This document shows positions 25,893 to 34,648 of a stretch of DNA of 64,000 nucleotides, in pieces. Numbering within the stretch: the stretch's first letter is position 1; every line of letters starts with the position of its first letter. Position numbers and translations under genes: made by a program. The stretch covers positions 1 through 64,000 of the forward strand of contig NZ_JAUUTZ010000014.1 in assembly GCF_030678915.1 (NCBI RefSeq). Reading direction: 5' to 3'. Below the pieces are notes generated by a model. The model saw only the letters and a program-made list of their open reading frames with translations. It did not search any database and was not told the DNA's origin. The DNA comes from Paracoccus wurundjeri. GTDB lineage: Bacteria; Pseudomonadota; Alphaproteobacteria; Rhodobacterales; Rhodobacteraceae.

Positions 25893-27061
25893 GGCTGGTC
25901 CGCCTGTTCACCGGCGCCGTCAGCATCCGCCTCTGCGGCAGGCTCCGTGCCGGATTCGGCTTCGGCGGTATCCGGATCGGAAGCGCCGTCAACGATCTTC
26001 ACGCTATCCCCATCCCGGAAAAACACGCCCGAGCGGGTGATCACCTGCTCATCCGCGGCAACGCCTTCGATGATTTCGCGCCGACCCTCCCACAGCAACC
26101 CCGCCCTGACCTGCCGGGACTGGACGACCCCGTCCTTGACCACCTGCACCCGGTCCCCGTCATCATCCGACAGGACCGCCGTCGCCGGGATCGTCACCGC
26201 CTCGCGCTTTGCGGTGATGACCCAGCCGCTGGCGAACAATCCGCGGCGCAGCCCCGGCACATCGTCCAGCGCGATACGCATCTTGCCCAGCCTCGTCACC
26301 GGATCGACCGAGGCGGGAATCAGCCGCACCTCTCCCGACACCTGTCCCAGCCCGGCTACCGAGATTTGGGCCGGAGCGCCCGGTTGCAGGCTTTGCAGCG
26401 CGGTTTCAATCACTTCGGCGGACATCTCGATCGCGCCATCCGCGATCAGCGTGAAAAGCGGCTCTGTTCCGCCCGACATCGTTCCAAGCGTTGCATTCCG
26501 CTCGACGATCTGGCCGGTCACCGGTGCGACGATCTCGGTCCGGTCCAGATCAAGCCGCGCAAGCCGGCGCGCGGCTTCGGCCTGCGCAAGCCCGGCCTGA
26601 GCATTGGCTTCGGCGGCAACCGCATCGTCCAGCGCCGCCTGCGATGCATTGTTCGAGGCCCGCAGGCTTTGCGCCCGTTTCAACGCGGTCGCGGCCTGTT
26701 TCAACGCGGCCTCGGCCTGCTGATAACCGGCATCGGCCTGCGCAAGCTGCGCCTCCAGAGTGTCGCGTGACAGCCGCGCCAATGGCTGCCCCTTCTCGAC
26801 CCGGTCGCCGGCTTCAACCAGAATCTCGGTGATCTCGTGGCCCGTGACCTGCGAATGCACCTGCACCTCTTCGCGCGCCGTCAGCGTGCCGACAACCGGC
26901 ACTCTGGCCTGAACCTCCGATGTCTCGGCGACCGATACGGTGACTGCGGGAATGGCGCGTTCGACGGCGGAATCCGCCGCATGCTCATCCGCCGATTCCG
27001 CGACGGAAGCGGCGGGGCCGGCCAACCCGGCCAGGAGCATAACGATAAAGAGACCTCGCAT
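25889..27061 (-). CDS. RND efflux periplasmic adaptor subunit
   Basis: About 390 residues. The ATG at 27061 was chosen because it starts a signal peptide (RGLFIVMLLAGLAGPAAS) after an AGGCGGACAGG site; a longer frame begins at 27100. A lipoyl-like half (VQVHSQVTGHEITEILVEAG) is followed by a long coiled-coil hairpin rich in Ala and Gln (about residues 90-160), and a second lipoyl half, RTEIVAPVTGQIVERNA. This is the membrane-fusion-protein order. The C-terminus is an acidic Ala/Glu/Asp tail. It links the RND transporter encoded just downstream to an outer-membrane channel. Confidence 0.9.
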   Translation of the reverse strand: MRGLFIVMLLAGLAGPAASVAESADEHAADSAVERAIPAVTVSVAETSEVQARVPVVGTLTAREEVQVHSQVTGHEITEILVEAGDRVEKGQPLARLSRDTLEAQLAQADAGYQQAEAALKQAATALKRAQSLRASNNASQAALDDAVAAEANAQAGLAQAEAARRLARLDLDRTEIVAPVTGQIVERNATLGTMSGGTEPLFTLIADGAIEMSAEVIETALQSLQPGAPAQISVAGLGQVSGEVRLIPASVDPVTRLGKMRIALDDVPGLRRGLFASGWVITAKREAVTIPATAVLSDDDGDRVQVVKDGVVQSRQVRAGLLWEGRREIIEGVAADEQVITRSGVFFRDGDSVKIVDGASDPDTAEAESGTEPAAEADADGAGEQADQP

Positions 27062-27155
27062 CCTGTCCGCCTGTAAATCCGCATTAGAATCACGCAACAT
27101 AAAGCCGAACGCTTACGTCAACAATCCTGGCATTTTCAAGGAGAGGTGAAGAGCC

Positions 27156-27926
27156 TCAGAACCTGACCTTTACCCCCGGAAGATCAAGCGTCTGTATCAG
27201 ATCGCGCAACTCCTGCCGAGCCGCGATATTCGACATGCTGAGAGATTCGGTCCCGATATCCTTCAGATCCAGCAGCGTCAGGCCGCGCGGAAAGAGTTCC
27301 CGGAAAATCACCCGCTCGGAAAATCCGGTGGTGACGCGGAAACCGATCCTTTTCGACAATGTTTCCAGCGCCCCGCCAACCTTGCGCTTGTTATGCATGG
27401 CCTGCGTGCCAAGACGATTGCGCAGCACGACCCAATCAATCGGCCCCGCTCCGGCCTCTGCCCGCATCTGGCGGGCCGCCCAGACCATCTCGGCATAGAT
27501 CGACGGGCCGATCACCTTGCCCTCGGGCGACATCCGCGCCAGCAGGTCGAAATCGACGAAACTGTCATTCATCGGCGTCATCAGGGTATCAGCCAATGTA
27601 TGCGCCATCTGGCTCAGCTTTGTGTGCGAGCCGGGGCAGTCCAGCAGGATGAAATCGCATTCCGCCTCGAGCGCCTGCAACGCAGGGGTCAGCGGGTCGC
27701 TTCCCTCGGCCAGCTCTCCCAGCTGCGGGGTCGGCAGATCCAGTTCCTCGCGCCGGACGAAGGCGCTGCGATTTTCAAGATAACGGCCGAAACTCCGCTG
27801 CCGCACGTCCAGATCCAGGGCTCCGACCTTATGCCCCATACGTGCAAGCGCCGTCGCCACATGCATCGAGGTCGTCGATTTGCCCGAACCTCCTTTTTCG
27901 TTGCCCACAACGATAATATGCGCCAC
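27156..27926 (-). CDS. mipZ: Division-plane positioning ATPase MipZ
   Basis: A 256-residue ParA/MinD-family ATPase. The deviant Walker A motif is NEKGGSGKSTTSMH near residue 8. DLDVRQRSFGRYLENR, LLDCPGSHTKLSQMAH, TPMNDSFVDFDLLA and VVLRNRLGTQ are characteristic of MipZ rather than of ParA. MipZ dimers form a gradient from the ParB-bound origin and block FtsZ assembly near the poles in alphaproteobacteria. The gene is upstream of the efflux adaptor on the same strand, with no functional link evident. Confidence 0.93.
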   Translation of the reverse strand: MAHIIVVGNEKGGSGKSTTSMHVATALARMGHKVGALDLDVRQRSFGRYLENRSAFVRREELDLPTPQLGELAEGSDPLTPALQALEAECDFILLDCPGSHTKLSQMAHTLADTLMTPMNDSFVDFDLLARMSPEGKVIGPSIYAEMVWAARQMRAEAGAGPIDWVVLRNRLGTQAMHNKRKVGGALETLSKRIGFRVTTGFSERVIFRELFPRGLTLLDLKDIGTESLSMSNIAARQELRDLIQTLDLPGVKVRF

Positions 27927-28121
27927 CGGCCGCCTCGTTCTTTTTCGCTTTCCGGGCGGAACCTAGCGGCTGCGCAAGGGGAAGAAAAGCTGCCTTGTCG
28001 CATTGGGGCCGCCTTTGATTCCGCGTGGTCCCATATCCCCGGATATCCACGGCATTCCGGCGAACGGAACCATTTTCCGACCGGCTCGTTAAAAGCAGAA
28101 CGGCAAGCTGACGGGGACCCC

Positions 28122-28574
28122 ATGACCGGAAAATCGCGCAAGGGCGCCAGGCCCGGCCAACCGGATGACGGCAAGCCCGTCCTGCTGTCCGGCGGGAACC
28201 CCCAGATTCCCAAGGGCGACGGCGATGAGCCGGTTCAGGCCTATATCGCCGCGATGCCCGGCTGGAAAAGCGAGGCGGGGCAGAAACTGGACAGGCTCAT
28301 CACCAGAACGGTTCCCCATATCCACAAGGCCGTCAGATGGAACTCGCCCTTTTACGGGGTCGAAGGCCATGGCTGGATCGTCAGCTATCACTGTTTCACC
28401 AAATACATAAAGATCACGTTCTTCAGCGGCACGTCGCTGTCGCCGCCTCCGCCGGTGACATCGAAGGATCCGAATACCCGTTATTTCCATATCCACGAGG
28501 GCGATCAGCCCGATAGCGAACAATTGGCAAAGTGGATCAAGCAGGCATCGGAAATCCCGGGCTGGATTACCTGA
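28122..28574 (+). CDS. DUF1801 domain protein
   Basis: A 150-residue cytoplasmic protein. The DUF1801 core is visible from about residue 40: GWKSEAGQKLDRLITRTVPH, KAVRWNSPFYGVEGHGW, then FTKYIKITFFSGTSL. The family is small and of unknown function, with a YdhG-like fold. The ATG at 28122 was chosen as the last in-frame start before the basic N-terminus (TGKSRKGARPGQ). The ribosome-binding site is weak. The gene is divergent from mipZ and is followed after about 125 bases by the G31C20 tract and repeat copy 5. Confidence 0.75.
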   Translation: MTGKSRKGARPGQPDDGKPVLLSGGNPQIPKGDGDEPVQAYIAAMPGWKSEAGQKLDRLITRTVPHIHKAVRWNSPFYGVEGHGWIVSYHCFTKYIKITFFSGTSLSPPPPVTSKDPNTRYFHIHEGDQPDSEQLAKWIKQASEIPGWIT

Positions 28575-28700
28575 GATAACGCGCGACCTTCATGCGGACG
28601 ATTGACGTGGATGGCTGAGAGTTACAGCTTTCCCCGCAGAAACCGGCGCCCAGAGCGTACCGCAGCTGGATCGTAAATGCGGCTATTTGCGTCCCGCGAT

Positions 28701-28751
<51 letters not shown>

Positions 28752-28775
28752 GGAGGTATTTGGGCAAAGAAGAAG
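28752..28775 (+). repeat. Intergenic repeat element, copy 5
   Basis: GGAGGTATTTGGGCAAAGAAG plus AAG directly after the G31C20 tract. It is downstream of the DUF1801 gene in the same orientation. Confidence 0.8.
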
Positions 28776-28835
28776 CAGAGGGGGAGGAAGCGAAGCCGGG
28801 CGGGCGCGATCTGACAGGGATATGCTCGCGGCAAA

Positions 28836-29897
28836 TCAGTCAGGCGATATGCGATAGCGGATGCCATCATCCCCGGAACTGCGCTTCAGGCGGCGGTCAT
28901 GAACCAGACGGTTGACATGCGCGTGGGCCTCTCCGAATGCGAAGCCAAGCTGGAATCCGTCAAGTGGCCGGCTGAACAGGACCGGAACCAGATCGCCAAC
29001 CGACAATTCGGAATCCGCACATGCCCGCAGGATCGTCTCAAGCCGCTGCCGGTGCTGCTCCTGCAATTCCCCGATTCGCGCATGCAAAGCGCGAAACGGC
29101 TTGTGATGGCCCGGCAGCACCAATGTTCCGTCAGGCACCCGGTCCCGCAAATTCTCCAGCGATCGCAGGTAATGGCCCAAGGGATCGCTTTCGGGACCGG
29201 TCGGATCCACGCTGATATTGGGCGAGATGCGCATCAGCACCTGATCGCCGGCAAGCAACAGCCCTTCGGCGGCGCAATACAGCATAAGCTGCTCGGGCGC
29301 ATGGCCGTCGCCGGTCAGGATCTCGAATTCCCTGTGGCCAAGCTTTAGCCGGTCTCCGGCCAGCAGCCGCGTGAATTCCGGGGGCGGCGTTCCGACCAGT
29401 TCCCGATAATGTTCCGGCCAGCCCTGCAGGGATTTCGCCTGCGCGGCGGTCATGCCATGCCGCCGATAATAGGTCGCGTAAAACGCGCGCCCCAGCCGTT
29501 CGGGATTGCCATGCAGCGTCAGGCTGGCCAGATAGGCCGAAAGGCTGGTGAACAGCCGCAAATCGTATTCGGCGCAAAGCCAGCCTGCCAGACCGATGTG
29601 ATCCGGGTGGTGATGCGTGGCGATCAGCCGGCTGAAACGCTGCCCCTTCAGCGGCCCTTCCAGCAATTGCGCAAAGGCCGCGCGTGTCCTTGCGTCATCG
29701 ACGCCCGTATCCACGATCGCCCAGCCGTCATCCTCTGCGATCAGGTAGATATTCACGTGATCCAGCGCAAAGGGCAATTCGGCCCGCAGCAACAGGATCC
29801 CCGGCAGGATTTCGGTAATCCGCGCCTTGACCGGGTCATCGCTTCCGGTTGCAGCCGCCGCCGAAGGGGACTCGTAACCGACATTCAGATCAGTCAT
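28836..29897 (-). CDS. MBL-fold metallo-hydrolase (LACTB2/glyoxalase II-like)
   Basis: A 353-residue metallo-beta-lactamase-fold enzyme. The metal motif is ATHHHPDHIGLAGW near residue 94 (H-x-H-x-D-H). A second His is in TGDGHAPEQLMLY near 203 and an Asp in LLLAGDQVLMRISPN near 220. The last His is in LVLPGHHKPF near 264. A C-terminal winged-helix-like segment of about 90 residues follows, typical of LACTB2-like members. The substrate is unknown; thioesters or RNA are seen in relatives. A long gap separates it from the next gene upstream. Confidence 0.85.
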   Translation of the reverse strand: MTDLNVGYESPSAAAATGSDDPVKARITEILPGILLLRAELPFALDHVNIYLIAEDDGWAIVDTGVDDARTRAAFAQLLEGPLKGQRFSRLIATHHHPDHIGLAGWLCAEYDLRLFTSLSAYLASLTLHGNPERLGRAFYATYYRRHGMTAAQAKSLQGWPEHYRELVGTPPPEFTRLLAGDRLKLGHREFEILTGDGHAPEQLMLYCAAEGLLLAGDQVLMRISPNISVDPTGPESDPLGHYLRSLENLRDRVPDGTLVLPGHHKPFRALHARIGELQEQHRQRLETILRACADSELSVGDLVPVLFSRPLDGFQLGFAFGEAHAHVNRLVHDRRLKRSSGDDGIRYRISPD

Positions 29898-30061
29898 ATC
29901 CTGCCTCTCCCGGGATCGCGAAAATGGCGCGCCGACAATGACGACCCGTCAGGCCGCAAACACGGCGCGGATCGGCAGCCGGTCCGGTCCACGGGGTTAA
30001 TACACATGCCCATCATGCACAAGCGGCTTAGGTTTCCGCGCATAATGCGGTTGAATTCCTG

Positions 30062-30080
30062 CCCTGCCGCTTCGGCAGGG
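30062..30080 (-). terminator. Hairpin downstream of the DMT transporter gene, possible terminator
   Basis: CCCTGCCG-CTT-CGGCAGGG is a perfect 8-bp stem, 34 bases after the stop at 30114. There is no clear T-tract, so a terminator role is only likely. Confidence 0.4.
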
Positions 30081-30113
30081 GATCGCGGCTTTGCACCTGC
30101 CGGGACCGGGCGC

Positions 30114-31058
30114 TTATCCGCCCCTGCTCAAAAGCCGCCTGTCGATCAGGGCCAGACCCATGGCGATCAGGACAATGCCCAATAGCTGCGCCAGCCCCAG
30201 CATTTCGCCCAGAAACAGCCAGCCCAGCAGGATCGCCGAGACCGGCACGAGGAAACCCACCAGCGAAATATTCGTCGCCCCCGCCCGCGCCAGCACGCGA
30301 AAATACAGGACATAGGCCAGCCCGGTGCTGAAGATGCCCAGCGCAATCACCGCCAGCCAGACACGCCCCGGCACCTCTGCGCCCGGCCAGCCGTCGACCG
30401 ATAGCGTCAGTGGCACAAGCAGGGCGGCCGAACAGGTGACCATGCCCGCAGCCGTCACCACCGGATCAAGGCCCATCCTGCGAAACCGCCGCCCAAAGAC
30501 ATTGGCGAAAGCATATGACAGCGCGGCCCCCAGAATCGCGATCTGCCCCCAGACCGCATGGCCCAGCCCCGACAGCGTATCCAGCCCGATCATCACGGCA
30601 ACTCCGCCAAGCCCAAGCAGAACGCCCGCCAGCTTGCGCGTGCTGAAACCCTCATCGGTCAGCAGCAACCCCGAGACGATGACGGTCCAAAGCGGCGTGG
30701 TCGCATTCAGAATCGAGGCCACGCCCGAAGGAACAGAGGTCTGCCCCCAGACGATCAGCCCAAAGGGGATCGCGTTGTTCAGAATCCCCATGATCAGGAA
30801 CGCCCCCCAGATATCCGGCCGAAGCGGAGGGCGGCGGCCCGTGGCGATCACGATCAGCCACAGCACCGCGGATGCGACGATCAGGCGGATGGCAACCACG
30901 CTGAGAACCGGCAAAGCGGTCACCGAAACGGCGATCAGAAAGAAGGACGCGCCCCATAACAGCGACAACAGCAGCAATTGCGCCCAGTCGGCGGGATCCA
31001 TCCTGGCATTTATCTCGGGCAGGGCCACGCGGGGGCCGGGCGCAAGCGGCGCCCTCAT
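30114..31058 (-). CDS. DMT-superfamily transporter (EamA family)
   Basis: A 314-residue membrane protein with ten hydrophobic segments in two EamA repeats. The first repeat begins at about residue 20 (WAQLLLLSLLWGASFFLIAV) and the second near residue 170. Members export amino acids or other metabolites. The ATG at 31058 overlaps the stop of the preceding gene (ATGA), supporting coupling; an internal ATG at 31001 (MDPADW) gives the usual shorter N-terminus. The substrate is unknown. Confidence 0.85.
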   Translation of the reverse strand: MRAPLAPGPRVALPEINARMDPADWAQLLLLSLLWGASFFLIAVSVTALPVLSVVAIRLIVASAVLWLIVIATGRRPPLRPDIWGAFLIMGILNNAIPFGLIVWGQTSVPSGVASILNATTPLWTVIVSGLLLTDEGFSTRKLAGVLLGLGGVAVMIGLDTLSGLGHAVWGQIAILGAALSYAFANVFGRRFRRMGLDPVVTAAGMVTCSAALLVPLTLSVDGWPGAEVPGRVWLAVIALGIFSTGLAYVLYFRVLARAGATNISLVGFLVPVSAILLGWLFLGEMLGLAQLLGIVLIAMGLALIDRRLLSRGG

Positions 31059-31633
31059 TCCCGCCCCAGCATGTAGAATTCGTCATTGGGGCGGATATCG
31101 CCCGCATTCACCAGCCGGTTGGACATCCCGAAAAAGGCGGCAATCGCGCCGATATCCCAGATCTCGTCCTGGGTGAAACCGGCATCGGACAGGGCCTTGT
31201 GATCCTCATCCCCGATTTCCTGCGCGTTCAGGGCGACCTTCTCGGCATAGCCCAGCATGGCGCGCTGCCGTCCGGTCAGATCCGCCTTGCGCCAATTGAC
31301 CGCCACCTGATCCGCGATCAACGGATCCCTGGCGCGGATCCGCAGGATCGCGCCATGCGCGACAACGCAATACTGGCAGCGATTCAGCCCGCTTGTCGCG
31401 ACCACGATCAATTCCCGCTCGGCCTTGCCAAGCCCCTCGTCGCTGTCCATCAAGGCATCATGATAGGCGAAGAAGGCCCGGAACTCCGCCGGGCGATGCG
31501 CAAGCGCCAGGAAAACATTGGGAATGAAGCCGGATTTCTCGGCCACCTTCTCGATCGCCTGCCGGATATCCTCGGGCAGACTGGCCAGATCCGGCACCGG
31601 AAAACGGCTGATCGGCGGGGCGGACTGCGTCAT
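31055..31633 (-). CDS. Peroxidase-related, AhpD-like carboxymuconolactone decarboxylase family protein
   Basis: A 192-residue CMD-domain protein. The redox motif is in SGLNRCQYCVVAHGAIL near residue 84 (C-x-x-C with following His), as in AhpD. The length and the start (RFPVPDLASLPEDIRQAI) match the peroxidase-related subgroup rather than true decarboxylases. It probably acts in peroxide defence or thiol redox reactions in the cytoplasm. The next gene, a DMT transporter, overlaps its stop. Confidence 0.85.
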   Translation of the reverse strand: MTQSAPPISRFPVPDLASLPEDIRQAIEKVAEKSGFIPNVFLALAHRPAEFRAFFAYHDALMDSDEGLGKAERELIVVATSGLNRCQYCVVAHGAILRIRARDPLIADQVAVNWRKADLTGRQRAMLGYAEKVALNAQEIGDEDHKALSDAGFTQDEIWDIGAIAAFFGMSNRLVNAGDIRPNDEFYMLGRE

Positions 31634-31740
31634 GATGGTTCCTCCTCGCGCGCCAGTCTGCGTTACCGGCGATGCAGATGGAAGACGTCAACCGCCCTTC
31701 CGCACCCTGCCCCGCCGCAGTTCCGGCCAAACCGGTATGA

Positions 31741-31809
31741 CTTCTTCTTCACTCAAATATCCTCAGGGGGTGAATTGGCCCCGGGTCAAGCGGGGGCACG
31801 AACGCCCCC
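31741..31809 (-). repeat. Intergenic repeat element, copy 6
   Basis: On the minus strand GGGGGC-GTTCGT-GCCCCC (31809-31792) is followed after about 26 bases by TGAGGATATTTGAGTGAAG and AAGAAG (31765-31741). It lies 45 bases after matB, in the same orientation. Confidence 0.75.
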
Positions 31810-31853
31810 TCCCCCGCACTGTCAGGTGCAAGGGCGATGGAGCAGACGGATGA

Positions 31854-33359
31854 TCAGCCCGCGAACAACCCCTCGTGCCGGGCCCGCAATTCGGCCTTCT
31901 GCACCTTACCCATTGCATTGCGCGGCAATTCATCCACCACGATCACCTTCTTGGGTTGCTTGAACTTCGCCAGCCGGTCCGCCAGCCCGCCGATAATCGC
32001 CTGCGGATCGGGCTCTGTGCCGCGGCCGCGGGCAACGATCGCCACCACGCCTTCGCCGAAATCGGGATGCGGCACGCCGATTACCGCGCTTTCCAGCACG
32101 CCCGGCATCTCGTCGATCAGCAATTCCACCTCTTTCGGGTAGATATTGAACCCGCCGGAAATGATCAGATCCTTGCCGCGCCCGACGATGGTGACATAGC
32201 CATCCGCATCGATCAGCCCCAGATCGCCGGTCTTGAACCAGCCATCCGCGCCCAGTTCCTCGGCGGTCTTTTCGGGCATCCGCCAATAGCCCTGAAAGAC
32301 ATTGCTGCCCCGCACCTCGATCATGCCGATTTCGCCTTGCGGCAGTTCCACTCCGTCCTCACCCATGATCCGCAGGTCAACGCCGGGCAAGGGGAAACCG
32401 ACGGTGCCCGCCCGCCGCTCGCCCTCATAGGGGTTCGAGGTGCTCATATTGGTTTCGGTCATGCCGTAGCGCTCAAGGATGCGATGCCCCGTCCGGGCTT
32501 CGAATTCGCGATGCGTCTCGGCCAGAAGCGGCGCGCTGCCCGATGTGAACAACCGTATGCCCGCAGCCAGATCGCGGGTGAAATCGTCACGATCCAGCAG
32601 TCGCGTGTAAAAGGTCGGCACACCCATCATGCTGCTTGCCTGCGGCAGCAATCCGACTACCTGCGCGGCATCGAATTTCGGCAGCCAGATCATCGCGCCA
32701 CCCGCAAGCATCAGAACATTCGAGGCCACGAAAAGCCCATGCGTGTGAAAGATCGGCAAGGCATGCAGCAGCACATCATCCGCCGAGAACCGCCACGCAT
32801 CGACCAATGTCCGGGCATTCGACAGCAGGTTGTCATGGCTGAGCATCGCGCCCTTCGACCGGCCCGTGGTCCCCGATGTATAAAGGATCGCCGCCAGATC
32901 GCCGCCAGATCGCGCCACCGGGGCATGATCGTCACGATACGCGGCCGCGGCATCCATCAGGCTGCCCGTGCCATCCGCGCCAAGCGTCAGCAGTTTGCCT
33001 TGCGGGCGAAACTCTGCCCGCCGCGCCTCGCGCGCGGGATCGCAGACGACCAGAGCAGGTTCGGAATCTTCGACGAAATACGCGATCTCGGCGGGGGTAT
33101 AGGCGGTGTTCAGCGGCAAGAACACCGCGCCTGCCCGAATGGCGGCAAGATAAAGCGCAAGAGCCTGCGGAGATTTCTCGGCCTGCACCGCCACCCGGTC
33201 GCCGGGGCTGACGCCCTCGGCCAGCAACAGATTCGCCAAACGCCCCGACAGCCGGTAAATCTCATCATAGCTGATCCGCGTGCCGTCCCCCAGGATCAGG
33301 CAATCCCGCGCCGATCCGGCATGCTGATCCATCAAGGCGTCGAAAAGCATGTTGCTCAT
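31854..33359 (-). CDS. matB: Malonyl-CoA synthetase
   Basis: A 501-residue member of the acyl-adenylate family. The AMP-binding motif is AAILYTSGTTGRSKGAMLSH near residue 157. LERYGMTETNMSTSNPYEGE near 292 contains the MTETN adenylation loop and an Arg-bearing segment used for the malonate carboxylate in MatB. KTGDLG and LPRNAMGKVQK (catalytic Lys near 483) complete the set. It makes malonyl-CoA from malonate, CoA and ATP. It overlaps the malonyl-CoA decarboxylase gene by 4 bases and is the last gene of the malonate operon, which makes this identity much more likely than a generic acyl-CoA ligase. Confidence 0.92.
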   Translation of the reverse strand: MSNMLFDALMDQHAGSARDCLILGDGTRISYDEIYRLSGRLANLLLAEGVSPGDRVAVQAEKSPQALALYLAAIRAGAVFLPLNTAYTPAEIAYFVEDSEPALVVCDPAREARRAEFRPQGKLLTLGADGTGSLMDAAAAYRDDHAPVARSGGDLAAILYTSGTTGRSKGAMLSHDNLLSNARTLVDAWRFSADDVLLHALPIFHTHGLFVASNVLMLAGGAMIWLPKFDAAQVVGLLPQASSMMGVPTFYTRLLDRDDFTRDLAAGIRLFTSGSAPLLAETHREFEARTGHRILERYGMTETNMSTSNPYEGERRAGTVGFPLPGVDLRIMGEDGVELPQGEIGMIEVRGSNVFQGYWRMPEKTAEELGADGWFKTGDLGLIDADGYVTIVGRGKDLIISGGFNIYPKEVELLIDEMPGVLESAVIGVPHPDFGEGVVAIVARGRGTEPDPQAIIGGLADRLAKFKQPKKVIVVDELPRNAMGKVQKAELRARHEGLFAG

Positions 33360-34648
33360 GTTTCTTCATCCGTCTGTTTCGGCTCGGCCTTGCGGGCCAT
33401 ATCCTGCATTTTTCGCGGCGCGGCAATCACGCCGCGCTCGGTGAAGGCGTCATGCCGGGCCTCGATCCGCTTCAGATCGTAGAGATAATTCACCATCATC
33501 CCCAAAGACTGCTTCCGCCCCCGTTCCGAGATATCCGCATCGGGAATTACGCGATGCGCCTCGGCGCCATTGCCCAGATGAAACCGCGCCACCGGGTCGC
33601 GCGGGCGATCTTTTGCGTCCCTGGCCTTCAACAGATAGCGGGCAGTCTGCGCCGACAGGGCAGCGGGATCGGGTTTTTCCAGCAGTTTCGCAATCGCGGG
33701 CTCGGCCCCGGCGCGCTCTTCCAGCCATTTGCGCAGGCCGGGAATCGGCGAAAGCGTGACGAAACCGGACAGGTTCGGCAATTCGCGCAGCAATTCGGCC
33801 ACGACATTCTTGATCAGCAGATTTCCGAAACTGATCCCGGCCAGCCCGTTCTGGCAATTCGAGATCGAATAGAACACAGCGGTATCGGCCTGATCGGGCG
33901 GCAGCACCTCGCGCGCTTCGTCGATCAGCCCCTGCACCGAATCCGGCAGGCCGTTGATCAGGGCGATCTCGACGAAGATCAGCGGCTCATCCGGCATCGC
34001 GGGGTGCATATAAGCATAACAGCGCCGGTCGGCGGGCAGCACGCGGCGCTGCAAATCGCGGAAATCGCGGATTTCGTGGACCGCCTCGTATTTGATCAGC
34101 TTTTCCAGCAGCAACGCCGGGCTGCGCCAGTCGATCCTGACCAGTTGCAGGAAACCACGATTGAACCATGACCGAAGCAGATGCCGGAAATCCGCGTCCA
34201 CGCGCGCGAATGCCGGGTCGCGCCCGGTCAGGCGCAGCAGATCGTCGCGCATCCCCACAAGCGCCGCCGTGCCGCCCGCCGCCGTGTTCAACCGCCGTAA
34301 AAGTTCCTGCCGCGGCGGTTCGGCAAGACGTGACAGCGCCTCCAGTCGGGCGGGATCGGCGCTTTCCAGATATTGCCGCGCCGCCCCGGCCAACGCATCG
34401 GGATCCGGGTCGAACCCGTCGCGCAGCGACTCGAAGAATGACAGCTTGCCGGCATCGTCCAATATCGCATAGCCCGCCAGCAGCTCTGCCGCCTGCGCCA
34501 TGACCCGGGTTTCCGAACGCAGGCCGGGCAGCTTGCGGGCCGCCTCGATCAGCGTTTCGGGTCTGGGCGGGGCCGCGTCCTTGCGGCCCCATCCGGTATT
34601 GACGACCAGATTGCTCAGCCGGTCGTATATCTGCGACGTCAGGTTCAA
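33356..34648 (-). CDS. matA: Malonyl-CoA decarboxylase
   Basis: A 430-residue protein of the MLYCD/MatA family. The helical N-terminal domain (about residues 1-170) is followed by a GNAT-like catalytic domain. Catalytic landmarks are YSISNCQNGLAGISFGNLLI near residue 272 and RFHLGNGAEAH near 380, with the essential Ser and His regions. It converts malonyl-CoA to acetyl-CoA, so MatB and MatA together let the cell use malonate as carbon source. ATGA overlaps join it to the TRAP permease gene upstream and matB downstream. Confidence 0.93.
   Translation of the reverse strand: MNLTSQIYDRLSNLVVNTGWGRKDAAPPRPETLIEAARKLPGLRSETRVMAQAAELLAGYAILDDAGKLSFFESLRDGFDPDPDALAGAARQYLESADPARLEALSRLAEPPRQELLRRLNTAAGGTAALVGMRDDLLRLTGRDPAFARVDADFRHLLRSWFNRGFLQLVRIDWRSPALLLEKLIKYEAVHEIRDFRDLQRRVLPADRRCYAYMHPAMPDEPLIFVEIALINGLPDSVQGLIDEAREVLPPDQADTAVFYSISNCQNGLAGISFGNLLIKNVVAELLRELPNLSGFVTLSPIPGLRKWLEERAGAEPAIAKLLEKPDPAALSAQTARYLLKARDAKDRPRDPVARFHLGNGAEAHRVIPDADISERGRKQSLGMMVNYLYDLKRIEARHDAFTERGVIAAPRKMQDMARKAEPKQTDEET

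Noticed and set aside
31875..33482. 535-residue plus-strand open frame opposite matB
   Set aside because: matB shows all acyl-adenylate motifs; the antisense frame is compositionally odd.
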